Source: Acanthornis magna
Taxonomy: Eukaryota; Chordata; Aves; Passeriformes; Acanthizidae
DNA: 64,000 nt
Direction: 5' to 3'
NCBI GenBank assembly: GCA_036785705.1
Contig: JAWUZG010000015.1
Span: forward strand, 310,001-374,000
The notes below the pieces were generated by a model. The model saw nothing but the letters and a program-made list of their open reading frames with translations, was not told the DNA's origin and did not search any database. Below are positions 1 to 10,605 of this stretch, piece by piece; position 1 is the first letter of the stretch, and each line of letters opens with the position of its first letter. The translations under genes were made by a program, and so were the position numbers.

Positions 1-582
1 CAGCACCGGGCTATGCCTGGGTTAGTCCCGAGCAGAGAGTCCCAGCAGTTGACTCCGGAACTCGCGCAGGCAAAAGAGCAGGCTCCTGCACCTGTGTGTC
101 ATTTTCCTACCCCTCTTGGCCCCTCTCAGCACCACCCATTGTCGCGCCTCCCAGCTAGGAACTGATTGGTAGAGTTCCTTTAATGTCCAGTTCATTGGAT
201 GGAGTCCTGGCGATGACGTAAGGTCCTTTTGACCAATGGCTCGTTGTCTCCGGGCAGGGGTGTTCCTCAGACTTTTAGGCGGGAAAACTTTCTCATTCCA
301 ATTCAGGTTTCCATGGTGCTAAGTGTCAGAGCAGCTAAATTTAGCCTCTCAGCCAGGGGTGAGGGCTTGTTTCTCTTCTTAAGCACAGCCTCATCTGAAA
401 AAAGAGCTCCGAAGAATTTATCAAGTTTTCTCTTTTATATGACCCCTGAGTCTTCAAACTCAAGTTTTTAACTTCCAAACTCCTTGTTTTGAACTTTGTC
501 AATAACTTCAACGGGTTCACCTTTTACTAGTTCTTTAATTCCTTGTCACCGAAAGCCAAAATCTCCCATTTCGTGTATGACA
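1..582. mobile_element. Solo LTR-A, right part (cut by window start)
   Basis: This is the right half of the element seen whole at 4119-5234. It ends ...GTATGACA at 582, followed by the target duplication TCTC. It carries promoter-type motifs: a CRE-like TGACGTA at 214-220, CCAAT at 233-237, two inverted CCAAT boxes (ATTGG) near 165 and 194, and an E2F-like GGCGGGAAAA near 279. Orientation is unresolved, since no convincing poly(A) signal sits near either end. Confidence 0.75.
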
Positions 583-599
583 TCTCTCTGAATACTCAG

Positions 600-743
600 C
601 AGGCTGTTGGAGCAGAAGGGAAGTGGCTGTCAGAGCACTCAAGGAAAGGTGCGGAATGTCTGCAGGCTTGGGTTGCAGCACCAGCAAAGGAGAAGACAGA
701 GAAGGCTGAATCAACCACAGAGCCCCGGAGAGCTGGCGAGCAG
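600..743 (+). CDS. CEP250-like tail exon, variant form (48 codons), array unit 1
   Basis: Acceptor ...AATACTCAG|CAG and donor GAGCAG|GTAAAG; phase 0 at both ends. It reads QAVGAEGKWL... to ...EPRRAGEQ. It is homologous to the 47-codon QADG exon of the 1.36-kb module, but the middle differs (KWLSEHSRKG instead of the HMYYPSETS stretch). LTR-A lies 17 bases upstream of the acceptor AG and has replaced the branch-point region, so normal splicing into this exon is doubtful. An open frame without ATG runs from the LTR into the exon. Confidence 0.5.
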
Positions 744-1133
744 GTAAAGTGGGCTTTCGCTGCCTCTGCAAAGCCTCAGGCTCCTCTGCAACACGACACG
801 TTTGCCCAGGCAGCGCTTTGGAGTCCCCTGCTTGTTTCCTTCCCTCTCTGTGTCCCTGCTGTGGGCACACCCTTTGGTTTGTTCTCTCCCTTGTGGCAGC
901 CCATGGCTTTCACCAAGGCACCTTCACTCCGCTGCCTCCCTCCCTGGCCCCGTGTCTCCAGACACACACTGGCCTCTCTTGCACAGCCCCCAGCAGGAGC
1001 TTTTTGCCCCCAGTGTTGTCTGGTGCAATTCAGGGTCTCTGAGCAGAGATGTCCCTGCCTGCATGTCCAGAGGTCCTTTTGCTCCGTGTTTGCTGACAGG
1101 TTTCTCTGACCTTTTCTCCCATCCAATGTGCAG

Positions 1134-1271
1134 GTGCAACGTGAAGAGAGGAGAATCAGAAGTTTTAGGAGAGTTTTCCATCGGGGCTACTTGACGTTGT
1201 CTATCTCCCAGTCAGCTTCTGGAAGTGAAGAGTCCTCGAGTTGCTTGGGGAAGGAGCAGCCCTCCTTCTGA
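1134..1271 (+). CDS. CEP250-like terminal exon (45 codons plus TGA), array unit 1
   Basis: Acceptor AATGTGCAG|GTGCAA, phase 0 with the exon at 600-743. It reads VQREERRIRSFRRVF... and ends ...GKEQPSF at TGA 1269-1271. The start resembles the human CEP250 stretch VERERRKLKR, from memory. It is a paralogue of the 38-codon VQQ exon, in which a donor GGACAG|GTGAGA is present; here the same place reads GGAAGTGAAGAG, so the donor is lost and the frame runs on to a stop. Confidence 0.5.
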   Translation: MQREERRIRSFRRVFHRGYLTLSISQSASGSEESSSCLGKEQPSF

Positions 1272-1303
1272 GGCACAGCCTGCGGAGAAAAGGGGTCAGT
1301 TGC

Positions 1304-2210
1304 TGTTATGATCCAGTTATTAAGGTTCTTAGAAATACCTCTGCCCGAATTGAAGTGCAAACGAGACCCTCTGCCAGTCAATAGTATGGGTTTTATTGTA
1401 TAGTAAATATGAGAGAGAGAGAGGAAAAGAGAGAAAGGGAGAAGTAGGGAAAGAGGTGGGGGGGACAGAAAGAGAGTGACAGAGACAGAATAAAAGAATA
1501 TCACCATCTGTGGATCCCAAGGCTGTAGCGTTGATCCTCTCCACCTTGGTCTTCTTGGTGGTGATGGTCCCCCTGAGAAGCACAGAATCCCATGGGTTAC
1601 TATACACTCAGGCCAGGTGGCAATGTCCAGGCATGTGCCCCGGGGGAAGGGACAGTCCCTTGCAGCAAACTCTGCTTGCATCACATGCAGTCCTGTGGGG
1701 CAAGGCCTAGCATTTTGGGGGGGCTTTCATGGATTATGACACCCCCTCAGCTGCCTCTCACATGAATGTCCCGTGGATGTGGCCTGTGGGCTTGGGGCTT
1801 CCACAGCTGGGCAAATCTGTGTAACAGAGGATGGGTGTTTATTGCCTCTCACCAGAGGTTATGCCACTGCACCCAAAACCTCCTCCTCCCCACCTTGGTT
1901 GGGGGGAGAAGTCTGTGTAGACCTGGCTTTGTGAGCTGTGCTTTCCCCCCACCCCAAACTCAGCTGGGGATGAGTCTCAGTGCAGCTGGTGGCTTTGGCC
2001 TTTGTGGATGCATACCTTTCCTGCAGCCTTGAGATGACTGAGCAATAGGTTTCCTTTTGTCTGATCTTAGCAGTTTGACTTTGAGTCCAAAGTCCCAGTC
2101 AGGTATCCTCACCGAGGCTTCTTTGGTTGTAGTTTCTTTATACAGTTTTTGTTACAATGAGCAAAACTTTATATCAATGTTTGAGGCATGAACTATTTCA
2201 GTCTCTGACA
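1304..2210 (-). mobile_element. Solo LTR-B, copy 1 (907 bp, GTTGC target duplication)
   Basis: On the minus strand the element starts TGTCAGAGACTG and ends GGATCATAACA. GTTGC flanks it on both sides (1299-1303 and 2211-2215). On the minus strand it shows a TATAAAG near 2142 and an AATAAA at 1397-1392 about 90 bases before its end, as expected for U3-R-U5. The paralogous sites near 24,595, 30,472 and 58,168 are empty. A 5-bp duplication fits ERVL-type elements. No internal region remains. Confidence 0.9.
1406..1502. repeat. Purine-rich (GA) tract inside LTR-B
   Basis: About 95 bases that are almost entirely A and G on the + strand, including a (GA)n run and a run of seven G. It lies in the U3/R part of LTR-B and recurs at about 6058-6154 and 10,708-10,804. 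Confidence 0.7.
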
Positions 2211-2405
2211 GTTGCCCCAGTGTGTGCTTTGTAAATCTCTGTTGGGTTCCTAAGTCCTGTCAGAAGTCTCTCTACTAGAGCTGTGATGGCTGAGGAGCAA
2301 GGTCTTCCTGAGCCCGCTGTCCCCAGCTTCATCCTGGAGTGCTGAAGATGGGATCAGTGACTCTTCAGGCCTCTTCATTCTTCTGACCGAGCTTTGTCTC
2401 TGCAG

Positions 2406-2760
2406 TCACTGTAAAAACTTCAAGAAGTCCAGAGAAAAGCTGCACTAACCCACGGGAATCCCGGAGCCAAGCGCCTTGTGTCTGCGTCAGAAGAACACCA
2501 AGCGGCTGAAGGCAGTGTCAGCCCAATTTGAAAAGGCGGAGCAGCAGGACAGGATGAAGGTTGGTTTAGGAAATGAGACTGGTTTTCCCTTGAAAACTTG
2601 TCTTGCCCCTTCTTGTACAGTGGAGGACTTGGCTGCGCTCGAGGGAGAAGACCCATCATTGCAGAGTGAGCTGGAAGTCAAGAGGCAGACACTGGAGGAA
2701 TTGCAGCTTCAGAGGGATCTGCTGGAGCAAGAGAGGGATGATGTTAGCAGGGCCCTGGAC
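2406..2760 (+). pseudogene. Middle exon block of CEP250-like gene with a shared nonsense codon, unit 1
   Basis: Acceptor CTCTGCAG|TCACTG. In frame it reads SHCKNFKKSREKLH then TAA at about 2446; copy B has CTGCCGCAACACACG at that place and stays open. The downstream part (ALEGEDPSLQSELEVKR..., to ERDDVSRALD) is an intact coiled-coil segment, reached either through a roughly 70-base intron (donor AAGGTTG|GTTTAG, acceptor TTGTACAG) or by reading straight through, since the frame is open. The same TAA is in all three units. Confidence 0.6.
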
Positions 2761-2969
2761 ACCTTATTCCTAGGCAGCGCCTGTGGGAGTGGGAGTTGTG
2801 CCAGCCAGATCAGCCCAGATGCTGTTTCTGGCTGTAGAAAACAGGGACACTGCTGTGCACACCTGGCTCAGGATGGCACACGCATTTCTTAGCCAGGGAG
2901 ATGCATGTTCATCAGCCAAATGGTAGATGGTTCTGCAGAACTTGTTACTTTGGGCAGCCACAGAGCCCC

Positions 2970-3225
2970 TAAAACAGGGGACGGAGCTGGGGAAGGGTCT
3001 GGAGCACAGGTGTGATGAGGAGCAGCTGAGGGAGCTGCGGGGGGCTCAGCCTGGAGAAAAAGAGGCTCAGGGGGCACCTTCTCTCTCTCTACAACTCCCT
3101 GTGACAGGAAGGTGCAGCAAGGTGAGGGTTGGGCTCTGCTCCCAAGGGAGCAAGGGACAGGACAAGAGGAAAAGGCCCCAAGCTGTGCCAGGGGAGGTTT
3201 GGATTGGGTATTACAGGAGAGCTGT
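2970..3225 (+). mobile_element. CR1 LINE fragment, unit 1
   Basis: Matches the familiar CR1 3' region: GAGCAGCTGAGGGAGCTG, then a CAGCCTGGAGAA stretch, CTCTACAACTCCCTG, GGACAAGAGGAAA and CCAGGGGAGGTTTGGATTGGGTATTA. Sense orientation, truncated at both ends. Confidence 0.8.
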
Positions 3226-3402
3226 GAGAGAATGGTTTGTTTCTGATGGTCACCGTCAGACAGTCTCACTTCTGGAGTATGGGCAAGGTTTGGCAAATAC
3301 ACAGCAGAGGTTTTGCTTTTGAAGAAAGGAGCTCAAAACCACAGATTAGTCTTCAGGCTTGAATACCACCAAGGGCCATTAGACACCTCTTTTGTTGGTG
3401 TG

Positions 3403-4118
3403 GTTGACTTCTGGACAGGTGAGAACAGACTCTTCCTTGGTGGCAGGAACACAGCCCTTGGCAAAGCACACGTCCGTCAGAAAGCAGAGGAGCAGCTGTG
3501 AGCTGAGCTGTTCTGCCCAGGCCAGGAGAGCCCTGAGCGCTGCTCCCAGGGCTGGCATCTCCTCGGCTCCAGAGCAGACTGAGAGCTCTGTGCCGCAGCT
3601 GCTGTGGCTGTGCCCGCTGCAAAGCGAGAGGAGGTGGCAGCAGCTGCCTCTCTGCCAGCAGCCAGCCCTGCAGCCACAAGGCTGTGGTGTCAGGAAAGAA
3701 GAGTTGGAGGAGTTTCAAGGCCTCAGCAGTGCTTGAAGGCTCATTCTCCCACTGGGCTTTGTTGCCCACATTGTGCTCTGCTCCTGTGTGGAATGCTGTG
3801 TAGTTTGGCAGAGGGAGAGTTTGCTCCCTGTTTGTGGGCTGGCTGTCCAGGAGCTTGCTGTTCAAAGCAGCTCCTGGCCCAAAGCTGGCCATGGGGAGCT
3901 GCTCCTGCCGTGCCCACGCAAGGGGAGGCACCACGTGGGGGGTTGGATTTGGCATGGAAAGGAATGGAGCAGGTGAGCAGAGCGGTGGACTAAACTGAGC
4001 AGAGTTTTGGACCGAGGGCTGAACAGCAGCTGCCCTGCTGGTGCTTCGAGGATGCTTCCCGAGACAAGAGATTTCTGAGGGGCAGCACTTGCAGTGTTTG
4101 AAACAAGGGACTCATCTC
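3403..4118 (+). repeat. 3' half of the 1.36-kb module, joined at a non-homologous junction
   Basis: From GTTGACTTCTGGACAG onward this matches 44,868-45,570 (end of the 38-codon exon and the following intron). Left of 3402 the sequence matches 12,500-12,702 and 34,800-35,007 instead. The junction GGTGTG/GTTGAC shows at most a base or two of shared sequence. The piece has the exon donor GGACAG|GTGAGA but not the exon's acceptor, so it cannot act as a normal internal exon here. A frame from 3392 stays open to TGA at 3734-3736. Confidence 0.8.
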
Positions 4119-5234
4119 TGTCAAAAATGAGGCAGCTCTCTTTGTTTTATAAAAAACAAAACTCAAATTTAGTAAGAACACAAAACCAGGAGGAATAAAA
4201 TCATAAAAGAAATCCGGGTCCCAGTGATCAGAGACACTTAATGCCAAAAAAAGGGCAAAATGACCCAAGACAAGGAGATCAACAGTGCTCGAGCTTGCTA
4301 GTGATGCCTTCAGGTATTTCTAGTTTTTTACTCTTCATGTAGCTGTAACTTGCTGTAGTTCTGTGCTTCTTACAAAGTGCTAAAATCCCCCGCTCCCAGC
4401 ACCTTTAGCCAAAACAAGGCTCTTTGAGTACAGATTCAAGGACATGTTCATTGCCTTAGGGCCCAAAAATATGTAAACAACTGTGAGATGGGGGGAGCAG
4501 GCCTGGGGTGGTTAACATCATCACCTGAGAGTGTGATTGGAGAATTAAGGGCCAATATGCTATCTTTTAGCAATCTTTTAGGCCAATCTTTTAGGCAACA
4601 CTAGGGCTCAATTCCAAGCAAAAGAAAGGTTGGAAAGCCGGCCTAGTTCTTCCAGCACCGGGCTATGCCTGGGTTAGTCCCGAGCAGAGAGTCCCAGCAG
4701 TTGACTCCGGAACTCGCGCAGGCAAAAGAGCAGGCTCCTGCACCTGTGTGTCATTTTCCTACCCCTCTTGGCCCCTCTCAGCACCACCCATTGCCGCGCC
4801 TCCCAGCTAGGAACTGATTGGTAGAGTTCCTTTAATGTCCAGTTCATTGGATGGAGTCCTGGCGATGACGTAAGGTCCTTTTGACCAATGGCTCGTTGTC
4901 TCCGGGCAGGGGTGTTCCTCAGACTTTTAGGCGGGAAAACTTTCTCATTCCAATTCAGGTTTCCGTGGTGCTAAGTGTCAGAGCAGCTAAATTTAGCCTC
5001 TCAGCCAGGGGTGAGGGCTTGTTTCTCTTCTTAAGCACAGCCTCATCTGAAAAAAGAGCTCCGAAGAATTTATCAAGTTTTCTCTTTTATATGACCCCTG
5101 AGTCTTCAAACTCAAGTTTTTAACTTCCAAACTCCTTGTTTTGAACTTTGTCAATAACTTCAACGGGTTCACCTTTTACTAGTTCTTTAATTCCTTGTCA
5201 CCGAAAGCCAAAATCTCCCATTTCGTGTATGACA
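4119..5234. mobile_element. Solo LTR-A, complete copy (1116 bp, TCTC target duplication)
   Basis: The element begins TGTCAAAAATG and ends GTATGACA, so it has TG...CA ends and a 5-bp inverted terminal repeat TGTCA/TGACA. It is flanked by TCTC on both sides (4115-4118 and 5235-5238). The paralogous site near 45,573-45,594 reads CTCATCTCTCTGAATACTC with no insert, which fixes both boundaries. A 4-bp duplication is typical of class I (gamma-like) elements. No internal retroviral genes are present. It ends 17 bases before the AG of the next exon's acceptor. Confidence 0.85.
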
Positions 5235-5251
5235 TCTCTCTGAATACTCAG

Positions 5252-5395
5252 CAGGCTGTTGGAGCAGAAGGGAAGTGGCTGTCAGAGCACTCAAGGAAAG
5301 GTGCGGAATGTCTGCAGGCTTGGGTTGCAGCACCAGCAAAGGAGATGACAGTAAAGGCTGAATCAACCACAGAGCCCCGGAGAGCTGGCGAGCAG
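5252..5395 (+). CDS. CEP250-like tail exon, variant form (48 codons), array unit 2
   Basis: Second copy of the exon at 600-743, differing from it by AAGGAGATGACAGTAAAG in place of AAGGAGAAGACAGAGAAG (MTV for KTE). Same LTR-A insertion just upstream. Confidence 0.5.
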
Positions 5396-5785
5396 GTAAA
5401 GTGGGCATTCGCTGCCTCTGCAAAGCCTCAGGCTCCTCTGCAACACGACACGTTTGCCCAGGCAGCGCTTTGGAGTCCCCTGCTTGTTTCCTTCCCTCTC
5501 CGTGTCCCTGCTGTGGGCACACCCTTTGGTTTGTTCTCTCCCTTGTGGCAGCCCATGGCTTTCACCAAGGCACCTTCACTCCGCTGCCTCCCTCCCTGGC
5601 CCCGTGTCTCCAGACACACACTGGCCTCTCTTGCACAGCCCCCAGCAGGAGCTTTTTGCCCCCAGTGTTGTCTGGTGCAATTCAGGGTCTCTGAGCAGAG
5701 ATGTCCCTGCCTGCATGTCCAGAGGTCCTTTTGCTCCGTGTTTGCTGACAGGTTTCTCTGACCTTTTCTCCCATCCAATGTGCAG

Positions 5786-5923
5786 GTGCAACGTGAAGAG
5801 AGGAGAATCAGAAGTTTTAGGAGAGTTTTCCATCGGGGCTACTTGACGTTGTCTATCTCCCAGTCAGCTTCTGGAAGTGAAGAGTCCTCGAGTTGCTCGG
5901 GGAAGGAGCAGCCCTCTTTCTGA
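5786..5923 (+). CDS. CEP250-like terminal exon, array unit 2
   Basis: Second copy of the exon at 1134-1271. One silent C-to-T in the next-to-last amino acid codon region and a Leu-to-Ser change (SSCSGKEQ) separate it from unit 1. Ends TGA at 5921-5923. Confidence 0.5.
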   Translation: MQREERRIRSFRRVFHRGYLTLSISQSASGSEESSSCSGKEQPSF

Positions 5924-5955
5924 GGCACAGCCTGCAGAGAAAAGGGGTCAGTTGC

Positions 5956-6862
5956 TGTTATGATCCAGTTATTAAGGTTCTTAGAAATACCTCTGCCCGA
6001 ATTGAAGTGCAAACGAGACCCTCTGCCAGTCAATAGTATGGGTTTTATTGTATAGTAAATATGAGAGAGAGAGAGGAAAAGAGAGAAAGGGAGAAGTAGG
6101 GAAAGAGGTGGGGGGGACAGAAAGAGAGTGACAGAGACAGAATAAAAGAATATCACCATCTGTGGATCCCAAGGCTGTAGCGTTGATCCTCTCCACCTTG
6201 GTCTTCTTGGTGGTGATGGTCCCCCTGAGAAGCACAGAATCCCATGGGTTACTATACACTCAGGCCAGGTGGCAATGTCCAGGCATGTGCCCCGGGGGAA
6301 GGGACAGTCCCTTGCAGCAAACTCTGCTTGCATCACATGCAGTCCTGTGGGGCAAGGCCTAGCATTTTGGGGGGGCTTTCATGGATTATGACACCCCCTC
6401 AGCTGCCTCTCACATGAATGTCCCGTGGATGTGGCCTGTGGGCTTGGGGCTTCCACAGCTGGGCAAATCTGTGTAACAGAGGATGGGTGTTTATTGCCTC
6501 TCACCAGAGGTTATGCCACTGCACCCAAAACCTCCTCCTCCCCGCCTTGGTTGGGGGGAGAAGTCTGTGTAGACCTGGCTTTGTGAGCTGTGCTTTCCCC
6601 CCACCCCAAACTCAGCTGGGGATGAGTCTCAGTGCAGCTGGTGGCTTTGGCCTTTGTGGATGCATACCTTTCCTGCAGCCTTGAGATGACTGAGCAATAG
6701 GTTTCCTTTTGTCTGATCTTAGCAGTTTGACTTTGAGTCCAAAGTCCCAGTCAGGTATCCTCACCGAGGCTTCTTTGGTTGTAGTTTCTTTATACAGTTT
6801 TTTTTACAATGAGCAAAACTTTATATCAATGTTTGAGGCATGAACTATTTCAGTCTCTGACA
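5956..6862 (-). mobile_element. Solo LTR-B, copy 2
   Basis: Duplicate of 1304-2210 with the same GTTGC flanks (5951-5955 and 6863-6867). Its T-run near 6799 is one of the few differences (CAGTTTTTTTTAC against CAGTTTTTGTTAC). Confidence 0.9.
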
Positions 6863-7057
6863 GTTGCCCCAGTGTGTGCTTTGTAAATCTCTGTTGGGTT
6901 CCTAAGTCCTGTCAGAAGTCTCTCTACTAGAGCTGTGATGGCTGAGGAGCAAGGTCTTCCTGAGCCCGCTGTCCCCAGCTTCATCCTGGAGTGCTGAAGA
7001 TGGGATCAGTGACTCTTCAGGCCTCTTCATTCTTCTGACCGAGCTTTGTCTCTGCAG

Positions 7058-7412
7058 TCACTGTAAAAACTTCAAGAAGTCCAGAGAAAAGCTGCACTAA
7101 CCCACGGGAATCCCGGAGCCAAGCGCCTTGTGTCTGCGTCAGAAGAACACCAAGCGGCTGAAGGCAGTGTCAGCCCAATTTGAAAAGGCGGAGCAGCAGG
7201 ACAGGATGAAGGTTGGTTTAGGAAATGAGACTGGTTTTCCCTTGAAAACTTGTCTTGCCCCTTCTTGTACAGTGGAGGACTTGGCTGCGCTCGAGGGAGA
7301 AGACCCATCATTGCAGAGTGAGCTGGAAGTCAAGAGGCAGACACTGGAGGAATTGCAGCTTCAGAGGGATCTGCTGGAGCAAGAGAGGGATGATGTTAGC
7401 AGGGCCCTGGAC
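7058..7412 (+). pseudogene. Middle exon block with nonsense codon, unit 2
   Basis: Copy of 2406-2760 with the same in-frame TAA after GAAAAGCTGCAC, near 7098. The coiled-coil part beyond it is open. Confidence 0.6.
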
Positions 7413-7621
7413 ACCTTATTCCTAGGCAGTGCCTGTGGGAGTGGGAGTTGTGCCAGCCAGATCAGCCCAGATGCTGTTTCTGGCTGTAGAAAACAGGGAC
7501 ACTGCTGTGCACACCTGGCTCAGGATGGCACACACATTTCTTAGCCAGGGAGATGCATGTTCATCAGCCAAATGGTAGATGGTTCTGCAGAACTTGTTAC
7601 TTTGGGCAGCCACAGAGCCCC

Positions 7622-7877
7622 TAAAACAGGGGACAGAGCTGGGGAAGGGTCTGGAGCACAGGTGTGATGAGGAGCAGCTGAGGGAGCTGCGGGGGGCTCA
7701 GCCTGGAGAAAAAGAGGCTCAGGGGGCACCTTCTCTCTCTCTACAACTCCCTGTGACAGGAAGGTGCAGCAAGGTGAGGGTTGGGCTCTGCTCCCAAGGG
7801 AGCAAGGGACAGGACAAGAGGAAAAGGCCCCAAGCTGTGCCAGGGGAGGTTTGGATTGGGTATTACAGGAGAGCTGT
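7622..7877 (+). mobile_element. CR1 LINE fragment, unit 2
   Basis: Tandem copy of the CR1 piece at 2970-3225. Confidence 0.8.
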
Positions 7878-8054
7878 GAGAGAATGGTTTGTTTCTGATG
7901 GTCACCGTCAGACAGTCTCACTTCTGGAGTATGGGCAAGGTTTGGCAAATACACAGCAGAGGTTTTGCTTTTGAAGAAAGGAGCTCAAAACCACAGATTA
8001 GTCTTCAGGCTTGAATACCACCAAGGGCCATTAGACACCTCTTTTGTTGGTGTG

Positions 8055-8770
8055 GTTGACTTCTGGACAGGTGAGAACAGACTCTTCCTTGGTGGCAGGA
8101 ACACAGCCCTTGGCAAAGCACACGTCCGTCAGAAAGCAGAGGAGCAGCTGTGAGCTGAGCTGTTCTGCCCAGGCCAGGAGAGCCCTGAGCGCTGCTCCCA
8201 GGGCTGGCATCTCCTCGGCTCCAGAGCAGACTGAGAGCTCTGTGCCGCAGCTGCTGTGGCTGTGCCCGCTGTAAAGCGAGAGGAGGTGGCAGCAGCTGCC
8301 TCTCTGCCAGCAGCCAGCCCTGCAGCCACAAGGCTGTGGTGTCAGGAAAGAAGAGTTGGAGGAGTTTCAAGGCCTCAGCAGTGCTTGAAGGCTCATTCTC
8401 CCACTGGGCTTTGTTGCCCACATTGTGCTCTGCTCCTGTGTGGAATGCTGTGTAGTTTGGCAGAGGGAGAGTTTGCTCCCTGTTTGTGGGCTGGCTGTCC
8501 AGGAGCTTGCTGTTCAAAGCAGCTCCTGGCCCAAAGCTGGCCATGGGGAGCTGCTCCTGCCGTGCCCACGCAAGGGGAGGCACCACGTGGGGGGTTGGAT
8601 TTGGCATGGAAAGGAATGGAGCAGGTGAGCAGAGCGGTGGACTAAACTGAGCAGAGTTTTGGACCGAGGGCTGAACAGCAGCTGCCCTGCTGGTGCTTCG
8701 AGGATGCTTCCCGAGACAAGAGATTTCTGAGGGGCAGCACTTGCAGTGTTTGAAACAAGGGACTCATCTC
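8055..8770 (+). repeat. 3' half of the 1.36-kb module, unit 2
   Basis: Copy of 3403-4118. Here CTGCAAAGC has become CTGTAAAGC, giving TAA at 8272-8274 in the frame that follows the 38-codon exon; unit 1 keeps CAA. Confidence 0.8.
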
Positions 8771-9884
8771 TGTCAAAAATGAGGCAGCTCTCTTTGTTTT
8801 ATAAAAAACAAAACTCAAATTTAGTAAGAACACAAAACCAGGAGGAATAAAATCATAAAAGAAATCCGGGTCCCAGTGATCAGAGACACTTAATGCCAAA
8901 AAAAGGGCAAAATGACCCAAGACAAGGAGATCAACAGTGCTCGAGCTTGCTAGTGATGCCTTCAGGTATTTCTAGTTTTTTACTCTTCATGTAGCTGTAA
9001 CTTGCTGTAGTTCTGTGCTTCTTACAAAGTGCTAAAATCCCCCGCTCCCAGCACCTTTAGCCAAAACAAGGCTCTTTGAGTACAGATTCAAGGACATGTT
9101 CATTGCCTTAGGGCCCAAAAATATGTAAACAACTGTGAGATGGGGGGAGCAGGCCTGGGGTGGTTAACATCATCACCTGAGAGTGATTGGAGAATTAAGG
9201 GCCAATATGCTATCTTTTAGCAATCTTTTAGGCCAATCTTTTAGGCAACACTAGGGCTCAATTCCAAGCAAAAGAAAGGTTGGAAAGCCGGCCTAGTTCT
9301 TCCAGCACCGGGCTATGCCTGGGTTAGTCCCGAGCAGAGAGTCCCAGCAGTTGACTCCGGAACTCGCGCAGGCAAAAGAGCAGGCTCCTGCACCTGTGTG
9401 TCATTTTCCTACCCCTCTTGGCCCCTCTCAGCACCACCCATTGTCGCGCCTCCCAGCTAGGAACTGATTGGTAGAGTTCCTTTAATGTCCAGTTCATTGG
9501 ATGGAGTCCTGGCGATGACGTAAGGTCCTTTTGACCAATGGCTCGTTGTCTCCGGGCAGGGGTGTTCCTCAGACTTTTAGGCGGGAAAACTTTCTCATTC
9601 CAATTCAGGTTTCCGTGGTGCTAAGTGTCAGAGCAGCTAAATTTAGCCTCTCAGCCAGGGGTGAGGGCTTGTTTCTCTTCTTAAGCACAGCCTCATCTGA
9701 AAAAAGAGCTCCGAAGAATTTATCAAGTTTTCTCTTTTATATGACCCCTGAGTCTTCAAACTCAAGTTTTTAACTTCCAAACTCCTTGTTTTGAACTTTG
9801 TCAATAACTTCAACGGGTTCACCTTTTACTAGTTCTTTAATTCCTTGTCACCGAAAGCCAAAATCTCCCATTTCGTGTATGACA
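8771..9884. mobile_element. Solo LTR-A, third copy (1114 bp)
   Basis: Same ends and same TCTC flanks as the copy at 4119-5234, with the 2-base GT loss near 9184. It arose by tandem duplication of the host unit, not by a separate insertion. Confidence 0.85.
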
Positions 9885-9901
9885 TCTCTCTGAATACTCA
9901 G

Positions 9902-10045
9902 CAGGCTGTTGGAGCAGAAGGGAAGTGGCTGTCAGAGCACTCAAGGAAAGGTGCGGAATGTCTGCAGGCTTGGGTTGCAGCACCAGCAAAGGAGAAGACA
10001 GAGAAGGCTGAATCAACCACAGAGCCCCGGAGAGCTGGCGAGCAG
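9902..10045 (+). CDS. CEP250-like tail exon, variant form (48 codons), array unit 3
   Basis: Third copy of the exon at 600-743, with the KTE form as in unit 1. LTR-A is again 17 bases before the acceptor AG. Confidence 0.5.
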
Positions 10046-10435
10046 GTAAAGTGGGCATTCACTGCCTCTGCAAAGCCTCAGGCTCCTCTGCAACACGACA
10101 CGTTTGCCCAGGCAGCGCTTTGGAGTCCCCTGCTTGTTTCCTTCCCTCTCCGTGTCCCTGCTGTGGGCACACCCTTTGGTTTGTTCTCTCCCTTGTGGCA
10201 GCCCATGGCTTTCACCAAGGCACCTTCACTCCGCTGCCTCCCTCCCTGGCCCCGTGTCTCCAGACACACACTGGCCTCTCTTGCACAGCCCCCAGCAGGA
10301 GCTTTTTGCCCCCAGTGTTGTCTGGTGCAATTCAGGGTCTCTGAGCAGAGATGTCCCTGCCTGCATGTCCAGAGGTCCTTTTGCTCCGTGTTTGCTGACA
10401 GGTTTCTCTGACCTTTTCTCCCATCCAATGTGCAG

Positions 10436-10573
10436 GTGCAACGTGAAGAGAGGAGAATCAGAAGTTTTAGGAGAGTTTTCCATCGGGGCTACTTGACGTT
10501 GTCTATCTCCCAGTCAGCTTCTGGAAGTGAAGAGTCCTCGAGTTGCTCGGGGAAGGAGCAGCCCTCCTTCTGA
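10436..10573 (+). CDS. CEP250-like terminal exon, array unit 3
   Basis: Third copy of the terminal exon, stop TGA at 10,571-10,573. Confidence 0.5.
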   Translation: MQREERRIRSFRRVFHRGYLTLSISQSASGSEESSSCSGKEQPSF

Positions 10574-10605
10574 GGCACAGCCTGCAGAGAAAAGGGGTCA
10601 GTTGC

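Noticed and set aside
1304..2210. LTR-B as a complete provirus
   Set aside because: Only 907 bases between the target duplications, with a single U3-R-U5 and no gag, pol or env frames.
2476..2892. 138-codon ORF starting at 2476 as a separate gene
   Set aside because: It is the middle exon block plus read-through into an intron; the ATG-less start lies after the nonsense codon.
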